Assembly: GCA_018902755.1 (NCBI GenBank)
Contig: JAHIQI010000070.1
Coordinates: 51,974-115,973, forward strand
DNA length: 64,000 nt
Origin: Pseudomonadota bacterium
GTDB lineage: Bacteria; Desulfobacterota; Desulfarculia; Desulfarculales; Desulfarculaceae
Reading direction: 5' to 3'
Made by a program: the position numbers and the translations under genes
In this document: positions 46,857 through 55,130 of the stretch, one piece after another
How positions within the stretch are numbered: the first letter of the stretch is position 1
Layout: each line of letters starts with the position of its first letter
Notes under the pieces: model-generated
Database searches by the model: none
Told to the model about the DNA's origin: nothing
What the model saw: the letters and a program-made list of their open reading frames with translations, nothing else

Positions 46857-47525
46857 TCAGTTATTCCTGAGTGAGTAAAGGATATTTCCTACAGTATGAC
46901 TTGTTATAGTTTTTCCCTGGATGGTTTTATATCCTTTAGAATTGAGGATATCGGCTATCTCCCTATAAGACCTACGGGGAGCCTTCTTTGGTTTCCTGTA
47001 TAGTTTCTTAACCTCTGACACCAATTGAGGGTTATTGTCCAGATATCCAGGTCTACCCTCACACTTCCCCTTTTCTTGTCTAATCCTCTTACGTGCAGTT
47101 CTAAGTCTCCTAACAAGACGGTTCTTTTCATATTCTGAAAATACACCATAGATTTGACGTTGAAGTATCCTAGTTTCATCCTTAGATTCTGTCAAATCAC
47201 CCTCTTTGGTTGATATGACCTGGATACCCAACTCTTGACACTGTTGAATGAGTAATTCTTGAACTAGAATTTTACGAGCGAGTCTGTCAGATGATTCAAC
47301 TAGGATTGTTGATATATCGGGGTTTGAACTTATGTGTTCTAAAAGGTCTGTCAGTCCCTTTCTCTCGTATAGGGTGCCTGACACCCCTATATCAGAGAAA
47401 AACCTTTCACAGTGGAGATTATGACCTATAGAGTAGGTTTCTATGGCCTGTGTCTGTCTCAGGATACCATCACCCTTCTCTTGACCTAGACCTGACACCC
47501 TCACATATCCTACTGTTTTGACCAT
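46857..47525 (-). CDS. Serine recombinase (resolvase/invertase family)
   Basis: 222 residues. The nucleophile is S11 in VGYVRVSGLGQE, followed by the DRLAR motif in LVESSDRLARKILVQ and the helix E GVFSEYEKNRLVRRL region. A C-terminal Hin-type helix-turn-helix (SYREIADILNSKGYKT) binds DNA. It is small, so resolvase or invertase rather than a large integrase. A complex dyad (47524-47568) covers its ribosome site and start. Confidence 0.92.
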   Translation of the reverse strand: MVKTVGYVRVSGLGQEKGDGILRQTQAIETYSIGHNLHCERFFSDIGVSGTLYERKGLTDLLEHISSNPDISTILVESSDRLARKILVQELLIQQCQELGIQVISTKEGDLTESKDETRILQRQIYGVFSEYEKNRLVRRLRTARKRIRQEKGKCEGRPGYLDNNPQLVSEVKKLYRKPKKAPRRSYREIADILNSKGYKTIQGKTITSHTVGNILYSLRNN

Positions 47526-47568
47526 TGGTAGACCTCCATATAGATGTTATATGGTCCGATCTACCAAT
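47524..47568. repeat. Nested dyad over the resolvase ribosome site
   Basis: ATTGGTAGA (47524-47532) pairs with TCTACCAAT (47560-47568), and CCATATA (47536-47542) pairs with TATATGG (47548-47554) inside it. The minus-strand mRNA would fold with the GGAGGT ribosome site within the structure and the ATG in the outer arm. It could be a recombination or operator site for the resolvase, or a hairpin that limits its translation. Confidence 0.6.
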
Positions 47569-47618
47569 CATTTCAGGCCATTTACAAGCCTTTTTATTAT
47601 TTTTCTGTAGAATTACAA

Positions 47619-48119
47619 CTATCTGTTTCTTCTTTTAGACCGTTGTTTTCTTATTGCTTCAAATAAATTGTGATTCAATCCATTTATGTATTGTTTAGTT
47701 ACATTTTTTATATCTTTACCTAATATTACCTTGATATACATGAATTCAAATACTTTTTCAGGTGATTTTTTGAGTTCTTTGTTGTCTTTGAACCCTTTTG
47801 AGTTGAGAACTATGGTCCTAAATATTATATAATCAATATTTTCTTCTGAAATTACACATCCCATAAATATTGGGTTTATATGCCCAGGCATTCTATATAG
47901 TCTACAGTTAATTACATACTTTGCTTCGTTTTTATTGAAAACCAAATCAACATCACTTATATTTCTTATTTCATTTTTCATATGGTAAACCATCTCATTA
48001 TATAATTCGTCAATATTTGTGTCTGGTATATAAATAGAACATATTTTTTTAGCCAAAGTTTCTTGTCTTACAAAAATTACAGACAGCACAACTATTATAT
48101 ATATTGATATCTTTTTCAT
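47619..48119 (-). CDS. Exported protein of unknown function
   Basis: 166 residues with a signal peptide (MKKISIYIIVVLSVIFVRQE, cleavage near TLA). The rest is a mixed alpha/beta sequence with one Cys pair candidate (ICSIYIP, INCRLY) and a basic tail (QRSKRRNR). It is very AT-rich, as are its neighbours. I do not recognise a family. It lies in a run of three exported or membrane-anchored unknown genes. Confidence 0.6.
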   Translation of the reverse strand: MKKISIYIIVVLSVIFVRQETLAKKICSIYIPDTNIDELYNEMVYHMKNEIRNISDVDLVFNKNEAKYVINCRLYRMPGHINPIFMGCVISEENIDYIIFRTIVLNSKGFKDNKELKKSPEKVFEFMYIKVILGKDIKNVTKQYINGLNHNLFEAIRKQRSKRRNR

Positions 48120-48166
48120 GGATACCTCACTATTTTAACTATTTTAGCCCTATCCTATTCAATTTT

Positions 48167-48194
48167 AATTGATATTTTATGTTAAATATCAATT
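48167..48194 (-). terminator. AT-rich hairpin after exported-protein gene
   Basis: AATTGATATTT (48167-48177) pairs with AAATATCAATT (48184-48194) over a 6-base loop, starting at the stop codon of the next gene upstream. The stem is AT-only with no T run on the minus strand, so termination is uncertain. Confidence 0.4.
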
Positions 48195-48799
48195 TATCTT
48201 ACACTTCTCTTTTCGGCTTCCTCCCTTATTCTCTTTTTAGTTTTTTCATCCAGTTTATCCCAGTCTTCTTTGTTTTTTTTAATTTTTTGCCTTTCTTTTT
48301 CTAAATAATTTTTATCAAACACCGTAATTAGTGTTTCAATTACTTTTTTTGAATTCACACCAGTTTTTATATAATTATTTGAAAAACAGTATATACTACG
48401 AGGAAAACCGCCTTTTATACATTTATTTGGCTCCCAATCACACGGGTCACATCTTCTCCATCTAGGTAATTCCTGACCACAACTAATAACCATTGATACC
48501 GTCTTATTATTATTGCTAGTAATTATTCCACTAAAATGTAAATAATAAGAATACATATGATATGGTATACCATAACTTTTGGTTGAACTAATAGGTAGTG
48601 TGTCAACGTCATTTATTTTTTCTAATTGTTTTACAACTATAGCTTTTACCTTTACGTTTATTTCACTATTATCATTTATTATATTATCATTATAATACAC
48701 CATAAATGTTTTTCCCGCATAACCAGTAGACATCATACCAAGCAATACTAATGGTATCACGAATAGACATATCATTATTTTATACCACATAACTTGCAC
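48194..48799 (-). CDS. Exported Cys-containing protein of unknown function
   Basis: 201 residues. A hydrophobic signal region (WYKIMICLFVIPLVLLGMMS) ends near GYAG. The mature part contains a cluster of Cys residues (SCGQELPRWRRCDPCDWEPN, then CIKGGFPRSIYCF), probably disulfide bonded in the periplasm. The C-terminus is strongly charged (KERQKIKKNKEDWDKLDEKT). The family is not recognised. Confidence 0.6.
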   Translation of the reverse strand: MQVMWYKIMICLFVIPLVLLGMMSTGYAGKTFMVYYNDNIINDNSEINVKVKAIVVKQLEKINDVDTLPISSTKSYGIPYHMYSYYLHFSGIITSNNNKTVSMVISCGQELPRWRRCDPCDWEPNKCIKGGFPRSIYCFSNNYIKTGVNSKKVIETLITVFDKNYLEKERQKIKKNKEDWDKLDEKTKKRIREEAEKRSVR

Positions 48800-48854
48800 C
48801 TTTCCTTAAAACAAGTTAACTTTTTTACTTTTTAATAGATATTTTATTTTAGTT

Positions 48855-49631
48855 TTAGCCGCATACCAATTGACTGATAACTACCTCATTTTGTATTTTA
48901 TCTGCAGAAGTAATAAAATTACCACTCCAAGTTATTTCCCAATAATCTTCTTTTGGATTGGAATTAGTGCTATATACAGTAGTCACAAACCTATATTTAC
49001 CTGTCATGCTTTTACTAAGCCTATTAACAGTTTTTTGTTCATCATAATCCACATTATTATCATTTTTATCATCCAAAAACACATTATCACCTTTTTTACC
49101 AAAATAATTAATTCCATTATCTATACTTCTATCCCAAAAGTTTATTATAAAAGCATTTTCTGTTTCAAAGTAATCTCTATGTTCTATCCAATTTTTTTCT
49201 ATAATAAATCCAATATTGATATATTTTTTTTGACCTTTATATATATCTGTTTTTTGATCACAAGTTGTTAACCATTTCAATGAGCCAGGGATAAAGTAAG
49301 GCACTTTATTATACTTGCCATCTTCATCTATATATATTTCACTAATTTCAACGAAACACTCTTTACATGGTTTTCGTTTGGTGTTTATTATTTGCAAATT
49401 AAAATAATATGCGGCAATGCCTTCAAATAATTTAAATGTAATGTATGGTGTTTCTGGCTTATAATTAACTTCAAGTTTTGGCTTATAAACCCATGACACA
49501 ATAGTTTCTTTGAATATAGCTACAAGTATAGCAATAAAAGTAAGACTGGGCATAATCCAATATGTCCAGTCCTGACTTATATCAACTGTTATCTTATTGT
49601 TTAGGATATATGTATAAAACCAATCAAACAA
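48855..49631 (-). CDS. Single-pass membrane-anchored protein of unknown function
   Basis: 258 residues. One hydrophobic helix lies near the N-terminus (YWIMPSLTFIAILVAIFKET). A beta-rich domain of about 200 residues follows with aromatic-rich strands. CKECF in the segment KRKPCKECFVEISEIYIDED and a GSLKWLTTCD loop are the main landmarks. The layout (one helix, then a beta domain beginning KPKLEVNY) parallels the protein at 56344-57060 in the tRNA-His element. No known family is recognised. Confidence 0.65.
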   Translation of the reverse strand: MFDWFYTYILNNKITVDISQDWTYWIMPSLTFIAILVAIFKETIVSWVYKPKLEVNYKPETPYITFKLFEGIAAYYFNLQIINTKRKPCKECFVEISEIYIDEDGKYNKVPYFIPGSLKWLTTCDQKTDIYKGQKKYINIGFIIEKNWIEHRDYFETENAFIINFWDRSIDNGINYFGKKGDNVFLDDKNDNNVDYDEQKTVNRLSKSMTGKYRFVTTVYSTNSNPKEDYWEITWSGNFITSADKIQNEVVISQLVCG

Positions 49632-49656
49632 TCTTTCAGCCCCTCACAAGCACTAA

Positions 49657-49706
49657 ACAGGTAGTATCCGGAAAGGACTGACAAACCATTACCAGATACT
49701 ACCTGT
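49657..49706. repeat. 12-base inverted repeat
   Basis: ACAGGTAGTATC (49657-49668) pairs perfectly with GATACTACCTGT (49695-49706) across 26 bases. It lies just past the stop of the AbrB-like gene (49717) and upstream of the membrane-protein gene. It may be an operator, an mRNA hairpin or an integrase/resolvase site. Confidence 0.55.
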
Positions 49707-49716
49707 GTTGATTGAC

Positions 49717-50055
49717 CTAATCTTTCACAGGAACAAGGTTAATAGTAATTTTCTTGTTATCACTGTCATGTTCCCAATCAAACACATCACCAGCCTTGAA
49801 ATCATACCCAATGGCCTTTAAAAATGATTTAGTGAGTTTCAAGGCCCCCAAACTGTCCACTTTTGGTTGGCTACTCCTTACCCCCTTTTGATACCATTCA
49901 GGATGTTCCCTTTTCAAAATCAGTCTTTCCATAAATCTTTTGACAACATCTGTTTTTACCTTTATTAGAGTGGCAACCTCAATGGGGGTCTTACCTTCCT
50001 CAAGGTATCTCTCTATTTGTTTCTCTTGTCTAGGAGTCAGGATTTTCTCTGCCAT
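49717..50055 (-). CDS. Small HTH/AbrB-like DNA-binding protein
   Basis: 112 residues from the ATG at 50055, seven bases after GGAGGT (the ATG at 50061 is too close to it). Residues about 10-45 form a helix-turn-helix (EEGKTPIEVATLIKVKTDVV). The C-terminal stretch SLGALKLTKSFLKAIGYDFK then GDVFDWE...KKITINLVP resembles the SpoVT/AbrB swapped-hairpin fold. It lies 45 bases after the integrase stop, where excisionases or element regulators are usually found. Confidence 0.6.
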   Translation of the reverse strand: MAEKILTPRQEKQIERYLEEGKTPIEVATLIKVKTDVVKRFMERLILKREHPEWYQKGVRSSQPKVDSLGALKLTKSFLKAIGYDFKAGDVFDWEHDSDNKKITINLVPVKD

Positions 50056-50100
50056 TGTCATTACCTCCAGTGGTAAAAAGATATCTAATTATAGAGGCGT

Positions 50101-51483
50101 TTATTTGACCAGATTTTCTAAATGACTGTCAACACCTTTTTTCAACTTCTCCACTACTTCATCACTAAATGACTTATCGGCCAGTTCCCCAGCTTTTATC
50201 ACAACATCTATTTTTCCATAGAACTTTTGTATCATTTCAACACTTGTTCTCATATTACGGGAAAGTAAATATACGTCTACCCCCTGATAAAGTCTGAATA
50301 TTGCATATGTGTGCCTTAATGAGTATAAAGTTCTTACATTACCATCTATATCATTCAACAAGCTACAATGTATTAAGAACTTTTTAAATGGCTTTATTAA
50401 TCCATATTTACCAGGTAATGTTCCATCTGGCAGTTGAAATACATATCTATCAATCTTAAATAACTCTTTCAGAGGTTTACCTTTTAACTCCTTATCGTTA
50501 TCCCTTATCCTTTTCAAATATGTTTCTATGCCCATTGTCCCTATAGCATATCCTGACTTATCTTTACCTTTCACCATAAACCTTATGAATATACTTTTAT
50601 CTTTTTTGTTTTCAATCATAGTTAGATGTTTCCATTTCAACCCATTTGTTTCAATGAATGGCCTTAAACCACTATTGGCACATATCAAAACAAACTCTCT
50701 TAACATTTTACGTATTTGAATAGCATGTTCATCAAGCGGTTTGTTAAATGTAGCTGTTTTACCCCCTTTCAATCCTTGCGTAACTTCTATTTCAGTCTGA
50801 TTACACCATTTAGGTAGCATAGCAACAAGTCTTTTCCATTCTGTTTTATCAAAATGCGGCCTAGCACTACTTTGATACCCTTCATTGTCTAGCCTTGGTA
50901 TATCACTCCAACTGATATATCCTTTGTTAGCAGCAAACTTCATCAATTTGTTTAGACATGCATTGTGATGGGATACGGTAGATTTGGACGGTATTTTACC
51001 CATTTTTGTTTTTAGGTGATTATAGTAAGACTTAGTTTCTATTCTGGTTATCTCAGTTATAGGCGTATCTTTGAAATATGGTTTATACCAATTATCCAAC
51101 ATAGAGATATAATCATTCAAAGACACCCTTATACTTCTTAACTTAACACCTTTTAGTATCCTATCTCTATATTTCAATCTAATAGTTGATTTCATTTCTT
51201 TTATTAACTCATCTGCTACTTCCGTAAACGTCTTTATTGGTTTATCAGGTATGTTATATTTTTTTTTAAATTCCCTTTCAAACTGGTATTCATCATACTT
51301 GGCACCAGCTATTTCAGTAGCTTCATTTATTTTTGTGGTTTTAGTAGAGAACAATACCCATTTATTATCTTTATCCCTAAACCTACCCTGAATCTTACTA
51401 CTACCTACCCTTTTATATAAGACTACTTCACCATCCCTTATCTTGGAGACTACTTCCATTTTTTTCTGTTTTATCTTACCCAT
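50101..51483 (-). CDS. Tyrosine recombinase/integrase of the AT-rich island
   Basis: 460 residues. An N-terminal SAM-like core-binding domain is followed by the catalytic domain. Catalytic Arg I lies in CANSGLRPFIE, Arg II with His in RTLYSLRHTYAIFRL, and the Tyr in EMIQKFYGKID. The usual LGH motif is LSRNMRTS here, so the second His is replaced, as seen in divergent phage integrases. The gene points away from tRNA-Arg and lies about 205 bases from the tRNA 3' end. Confidence 0.92.
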   Translation of the reverse strand: MGKIKQKKMEVVSKIRDGEVVLYKRVGSSKIQGRFRDKDNKWVLFSTKTTKINEATEIAGAKYDEYQFEREFKKKYNIPDKPIKTFTEVADELIKEMKSTIRLKYRDRILKGVKLRSIRVSLNDYISMLDNWYKPYFKDTPITEITRIETKSYYNHLKTKMGKIPSKSTVSHHNACLNKLMKFAANKGYISWSDIPRLDNEGYQSSARPHFDKTEWKRLVAMLPKWCNQTEIEVTQGLKGGKTATFNKPLDEHAIQIRKMLREFVLICANSGLRPFIETNGLKWKHLTMIENKKDKSIFIRFMVKGKDKSGYAIGTMGIETYLKRIRDNDKELKGKPLKELFKIDRYVFQLPDGTLPGKYGLIKPFKKFLIHCSLLNDIDGNVRTLYSLRHTYAIFRLYQGVDVYLLSRNMRTSVEMIQKFYGKIDVVIKAGELADKSFSDEVVEKLKKGVDSHLENLVK

Positions 51484-51642
51484 TTCCCTATCCCCTCAAT
51501 ACACGGAAAACACCCGGTCCACGGAGCGATTGTATCACACTTTATGAATGTAATTTTGTAATATGACTGTACATGGGTTTTTTAGGACATTAATAAACTG
51601 CATCATATTGAAATAACAGTAAATATAAGATGTAATACCAAT

Positions 51643-51680
51643 AAAAAAGGGGGCAGAGAGTGTTTTGACTCTCTAACCCC
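51643..51680 (-). terminator. Terminator of tRNA-Arg
   Basis: On the minus strand GGGGTTAGAGAGT pairs with ACTCTCTGCCCC around a CAAAAC loop and is followed by T6. It lies 10 bases after the tRNA CCA end and marks the practical border of the AT-rich island. Confidence 0.8.
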
Positions 51681-51690
51681 TTGATATCTT

Positions 51691-51767
51691 TGGTGCCCCC
51701 GGCCCGATTCGAACGGGCGGCCTACGGCTTAGGAGGCCGTTGCTCTATCCTACTGAGCTACGAGGGC
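51691..51767 (-). tRNA. tRNA-Arg (anticodon CCT)
   Basis: A 77-base cloverleaf with encoded CCA. Acceptor GCCCTCG pairs with CGGGGGC (one G-T). D arm is GCTC/GAGC, anticodon stem ACGGC/GCCGT has loop CTCCTAA, and the T arm GCCCG-TTCGAAT-CGGGC is canonical. It reads AGG codons. Its 3' end faces the integrase island. Confidence 0.95.
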
Positions 51768-51823
51768 ATGAGAAAGGTTGGCGGAAACTTAGCACAGCCG
51801 GGCGGCTCTGCCAAGCCGGAGCC

Positions 51824-52174
51824 TCAGTGCAGGCGGCTTTTATGCCCGCTGCCCGGCGTCCGGTCCAGGGAGGGGGCGCCCTTGTTCTGGCCACGGCGGC
51901 GCACCTGCATCTCCAAATAGGCCGAGCTGAGGGGATAAGGCCCGGACATGAAATGGCGGCAGGGGTAGACCTCGCAGGAGGCGGAGCAGTAGTCCACCTT
52001 CTTGTCCACCGCACACTGCAAGATGGGGCACACCGATCCCATCAAGCTCAACTGGGCGGCCAGTTTGGCCTGGGCCTGGGGCTCGGTGCCCGCCCCGCAG
52101 GGGCTGCACTTGCCCTGGCGCATGAGTCCGCAGACCATGCAGTTAATGCCGCAGGCGCCGGTGCCTTGGTTCAT
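51824..52174 (-). CDS. DUF3795 zinc-binding protein
   Basis: 116 residues with the DUF3795 pattern of many Cys: ACGINCMVCGLMRQGKCSPC, then VCPILQCAVDKKVDYCSASC and EVYPCRHF. The conserved order (CG-x2-C-x2-C, K-x2-C-x2-C, C-x2-C-A) suggests two metal sites. Function is unknown. Its start overlaps the DUF3786 stop by 4 bases, so the two are co-translated. Confidence 0.85.
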   Translation of the reverse strand: MNQGTGACGINCMVCGLMRQGKCSPCGAGTEPQAQAKLAAQLSLMGSVCPILQCAVDKKVDYCSASCEVYPCRHFMSGPYPLSSAYLEMQVRRRGQNKGAPSLDRTPGSGHKSRLH

Positions 52175-52806
52175 ACGGGACCTTCTTTTAACAGGCGAAA
52201 GACCATGAGGTTGCTCAGCGCCCAGATGCCGTCCAGGGCCAGATGGTAGTGGGCGTTGGCGTCCATGCCCACCACCGCGCGGGGGCTGAACTCATCGTCA
52301 CCCTCCCAGATGAGGGCGTAGAGGGGAATCATGGGCAGGCCCGGCAGGCGCACTCCCTGGTCGCCGGCCTCGAAGGCCTCGCCGCCCAGGGCCAGGGCCG
52401 ACTCCAAAAGGGCGGCGGGATCGTGGCCGAAGCGCTCGGCCAGGGGACGGTTGTTGATGGCGTGAGGGCCATGGAAAAACTGGGTTCCGCCGGGAAGCTC
52501 CTGAGGGGTCACCATGCGCCCGGCCGGGGGCACCCCCAGGCTGCGGATCAGGGTGCTGATGAGCACCAGGCCGGTCTGATAGGACAGCCGGTGCTCCGGA
52601 TCGGCGGTAAGAAACACCCGCCGGGTCTTGGGCTCCAAACGGTGCTCCCGCCCCAGCATGTCGATGGTGTAGCCTTGGCCGTCCCACACGGCCCCGGTGG
52701 CTTGGGCCGCTTCGGCGGGGGGGCGAGCCGCCAGATCATCCCAGAGCTGGGGGGGCATATCGTCCGCCCAGCGGAATAGCTGGTTCTCGTTGGGATCAGC
52801 GGGCAT
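52171..52806 (-). CDS. DUF3786 domain protein
   Basis: 211 residues from the ATG at 52806, with GAGGGGGGA upstream. It resembles the DUF3786 family, with GAVWDGQGYTIDMLGRE, then LISTLIRSLGVPPAGRMVTP and a C-terminal FSPRAVVGMDANAHYHLALD. In anaerobic bacteria these proteins occur near metalloenzyme and corrinoid genes, but no activity is proven. It lies 20 bases after the carboxyltransferase stop, in one operon with it and DUF3795. Confidence 0.78.
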   Translation of the reverse strand: MPADPNENQLFRWADDMPPQLWDDLAARPPAEAAQATGAVWDGQGYTIDMLGREHRLEPKTRRVFLTADPEHRLSYQTGLVLISTLIRSLGVPPAGRMVTPQELPGGTQFFHGPHAINNRPLAERFGHDPAALLESALALGGEAFEAGDQGVRLPGLPMIPLYALIWEGDDEFSPRAVVGMDANAHYHLALDGIWALSNLMVFRLLKEGPV

Positions 52807-52826
52807 GCATTCCCCCCTCAATCAGG

Positions 52827-54701
52827 CTAGTCGCTGTTATCCAGACTGTTTTGCGGCCTGCGGCGGTAGGGGCGCACGCCCTTTTTCTTGGTCTCGCCGG
52901 TGCGCACCCTGGCGTAGAACTCCAGGTAGCGGGCCACGGCGCGCCGCATCCCATCCCTGGGCACCACTTCCTGGATGCCCCGGATGTCACCGTAGTAGTC
53001 CTCCTGGCGATAGGTCTCGCCCGAAGTCTGCACAAGGCCTTCCGAACGCACCGCCTCCTCCTGCACCTCGAAGCCGCGCGCCTTCATCACCCTGGGCCCG
53101 GTGAAGATGACCAGGGCTCCGGGCTCGGCCAGGCATACGTCGCCCAGGGCGGCGTAGGAGGCGATGGCCCCGCCGGTGGCCGGGTCGGCTAATATGGAGA
53201 TGTAAGGCACTCCCGAGCGCTTGAGGCGCTCCAGGGAGGCCACGGTCTTGTACATCTGCATCAGGGCCACGATGCCCTCGTAGAGCCGCGCGCCTCCGGA
53301 ACAGCACACGCTGATCAGGGGCCAGCCCTTGCGGCGGGAGTATTCCACGGCCAGGCGGAACTTTTCGCCGAACACCACGCCCATGGAGCCGCCCGCGAAG
53401 GCGAAGTCGCTCAGCGCCAGCACCGCGGGATAGCCGTGGATGGTGGCGTGGGCGGTGACCAGGGATTCGTTGAAGGAGCTGCGCTTCTTCTGCTTGTCCA
53501 GGAACTCGCGGTAATAGCCGTGCAAGTCCTCTTCGGGCAGAAGGTCGAACACGGTCATGTTGCGGAACAGCTCATGAAAGCTGCCCGGATCGGCCAGCGC
53601 GCTGATCCAGCCCGCCGCGTCCAAGACATGGCGCTTGCCGCAGTTGGGGCAGATCTGGAAGTTCTTCATGTAGTCTTCCAGAGGGATCAGGGTTCCGCAG
53701 CCGTCGCCCTTGGCGCCTTCCACCTCCTGGCCGCAACGCACCAGGGGCTGGCCCGGCTCCACCAGGGTGCCGTCGCCATAGGAGTCGTCCAGGTGGATGG
53801 TGGCTCCGCTGGGGTCGCTGATGATCTTGAGCTGGGCCGGCGGCTTGTACAGGTGCTTCAGCGGCCGCTCGATGAAGCGCTTGATCTCGAAGAACTTGCC
53901 CCGGTCGATGACCCCCAACTCCTCGGCGGTCTCCAGGCGCTTTTCCATGAGCTTGTCCAGGCGGCGGCGCATCAGGTCCTTGATGGTCTTTTCCAGGTAG
54001 AGCCCGATGTTTTCGGCCAGGCCGTCGGCGTCCATCACGCTCTTGGTCTGGGGAATTATGGTGTCCACCACCTTGAAGTGCTTGAGGTGCTTGGCGGTGG
54101 ACTTGCTTACCGCCAGGGCGTCGTCGATGCGGGCCGGGTCACGGAAGATGATGGCCGCCACCGACTCCGGCGGGGCGGTGGCGTACATGGCGTCTTCCAC
54201 CGCGGCCCGGCGGTCGGCCGCCTGCAGGGCCATGGCCCCGCCCGAGCCGCCCTCGCCCAGCACGATGCTGATAGTGCGGATGGGCACGTTGATGTAGGCC
54301 CGGATGAGGTGGGCGATGAAGAAGGCCTGCAAGTGCCTGGCCGATTCCATGGAGATGTCCGCGCCGTAGGTGTCCACGATGGACAACAGCACCGCGTCCT
54401 CATGGGGCCCGCTCTCGGTCAGCTTGCGCAGCAGGTTCAGCACCTGGGAATGCTCGTCCGCGGTAAGCATGCCCCAGTTGAGCTTGCCCACGTCCTTGGC
54501 CGATCGGAATTTTTCAGGCTTGGGTTTTTGTTGGCCCACCACGTATATTCGACGCTCAGCCAGGTGCCCCTCGCCCAGTATCAGGTTTTCGCCCTCGGCC
54601 TGGTAATCGCGGAAATCCGCGAAGACCCGCTGCACGATATCAGAGGTGCGCGGACGGAAAGGGTGGCGGGTGCGGTTTTTAAATATGTCGATTAGTTGCA
54701 A
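52827..54701 (-). CDS. Acetyl-CoA carboxylase carboxyltransferase, alpha-beta fusion
   Basis: 624 residues. Residues 1-280 resemble AccA (NVPIRTISIVLGEGGSGGAM with oxyanion Gly pair, and DADGLAENIGLYL). Residues about 315-605 resemble AccD, with a zinc ribbon at C323, C335, C351, C354 and VCCSGGARLYEG then LADPATGGAIASYAALGDVC. The order A then D is the reverse of the better-known AccD-AccA fusions. It transfers carboxyl from biotin carrier protein to acetyl-CoA, giving malonyl-CoA. A biotin carboxylase and carrier must be elsewhere. Confidence 0.88.
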   Translation of the reverse strand: MQLIDIFKNRTRHPFRPRTSDIVQRVFADFRDYQAEGENLILGEGHLAERRIYVVGQQKPKPEKFRSAKDVGKLNWGMLTADEHSQVLNLLRKLTESGPHEDAVLLSIVDTYGADISMESARHLQAFFIAHLIRAYINVPIRTISIVLGEGGSGGAMALQAADRRAAVEDAMYATAPPESVAAIIFRDPARIDDALAVSKSTAKHLKHFKVVDTIIPQTKSVMDADGLAENIGLYLEKTIKDLMRRRLDKLMEKRLETAEELGVIDRGKFFEIKRFIERPLKHLYKPPAQLKIISDPSGATIHLDDSYGDGTLVEPGQPLVRCGQEVEGAKGDGCGTLIPLEDYMKNFQICPNCGKRHVLDAAGWISALADPGSFHELFRNMTVFDLLPEEDLHGYYREFLDKQKKRSSFNESLVTAHATIHGYPAVLALSDFAFAGGSMGVVFGEKFRLAVEYSRRKGWPLISVCCSGGARLYEGIVALMQMYKTVASLERLKRSGVPYISILADPATGGAIASYAALGDVCLAEPGALVIFTGPRVMKARGFEVQEEAVRSEGLVQTSGETYRQEDYYGDIRGIQEVVPRDGMRRAVARYLEFYARVRTGETKKKGVRPYRRRPQNSLDNSD

Positions 54702-54932
54702 TCTTTGTTCTCCCTATGGCCCGACCAGGTCAAGCAACGTGGGCCGTCATGGTGGACGGCCCCGGGACCCCCTAATCCTATTGCCGGGGTAGCTAGGTGT
54801 CAAGTTACCGGTCAGGCTGGCAAAAACATTGCCCGCCCTGAATAGCCGGTCAGGTGAAAACACTTGCCAGCACACCAGGGCTCTGTTATAAATCGCACCT
54901 ACTCACCGGGTTGTCACATCCGGGGTGTATGT

Positions 54933-55011
54933 GGTGGCTATAGCTCAGTTTGGTTAGAGCGCCAGGTTGTGGCCCTGGAGGCCGTGGGTTCAAGTCCCAC
55001 TAGCCACCCCA
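54933..55011 (+). tRNA. tRNA-His (anticodon GTG), functional copy
   Basis: The cloverleaf is complete: G-1 pairs with C73, acceptor GTGGCTA/TAGCCAC, D arm GCTC...GAGC, anticodon stem CCAGG/CCTGG with loop TTGTGGC, T arm GTGGG/CCCAC, and encoded CCA at 55009-55011. Its last 76 bases are duplicated at 63328-63403. No terminator lies behind it, so transcripts may run into the integrase gene at 55131. Confidence 0.95.
54936..55011 (+). repeat. Left attachment repeat within tRNA-His
   Basis: This 76-base segment, from GGCTATAG to CCACCCCA, is identical to 63328-63403. It is the left boundary of the integrated element. Confidence 0.93.
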
Positions 55012-55074
55012 AATCTTCCTATCTAATTTATATAGCTGGAAATTTTGGTGCCCCAATTACCTCCTATGCAAAAA

Positions 55075-55096
55075 TAGGGGGCAATTTAGGGGGCAA
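55075..55096 (+). repeat. Left integrase arm-type repeats
   Basis: TAGGGGGCAA occurs at 55075-55084 and 55087-55096, with starts 12 bases apart. They begin 64 bases inside the left attachment repeat. The same pair with the same spacing lies inside the right end. Confidence 0.65.
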
Positions 55097-55130
55097 CTGG
55101 TGAACATGGCTTGCCTAGAAAGGGCAGGTC

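Larger units (their letters stand above)
46438..51642. mobile_element. AT-rich genomic island next to tRNA-Arg
   Basis: GC content drops sharply from 46438 and recovers just before tRNA-Arg. All genes lie on the minus strand. They include a resolvase, a ribbon-helix-helix protein, a small AbrB-like regulator, three exported or membrane unknowns and a tyrosine integrase at the tRNA end. The integrase next to the 3' end of a tRNA indicates tRNA-targeted integration, but no copy of the tRNA 3' end is found at the left border, which instead cuts through two genes. The left end was probably lost by deletion. Confidence 0.75.

Noticed and set aside
54741..54762. Hairpin GGGCCGTC/GACGGCCC as a terminator
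   Set aside because: It has no T run on either strand and lies upstream of both flanking genes, so it terminates no known transcript.
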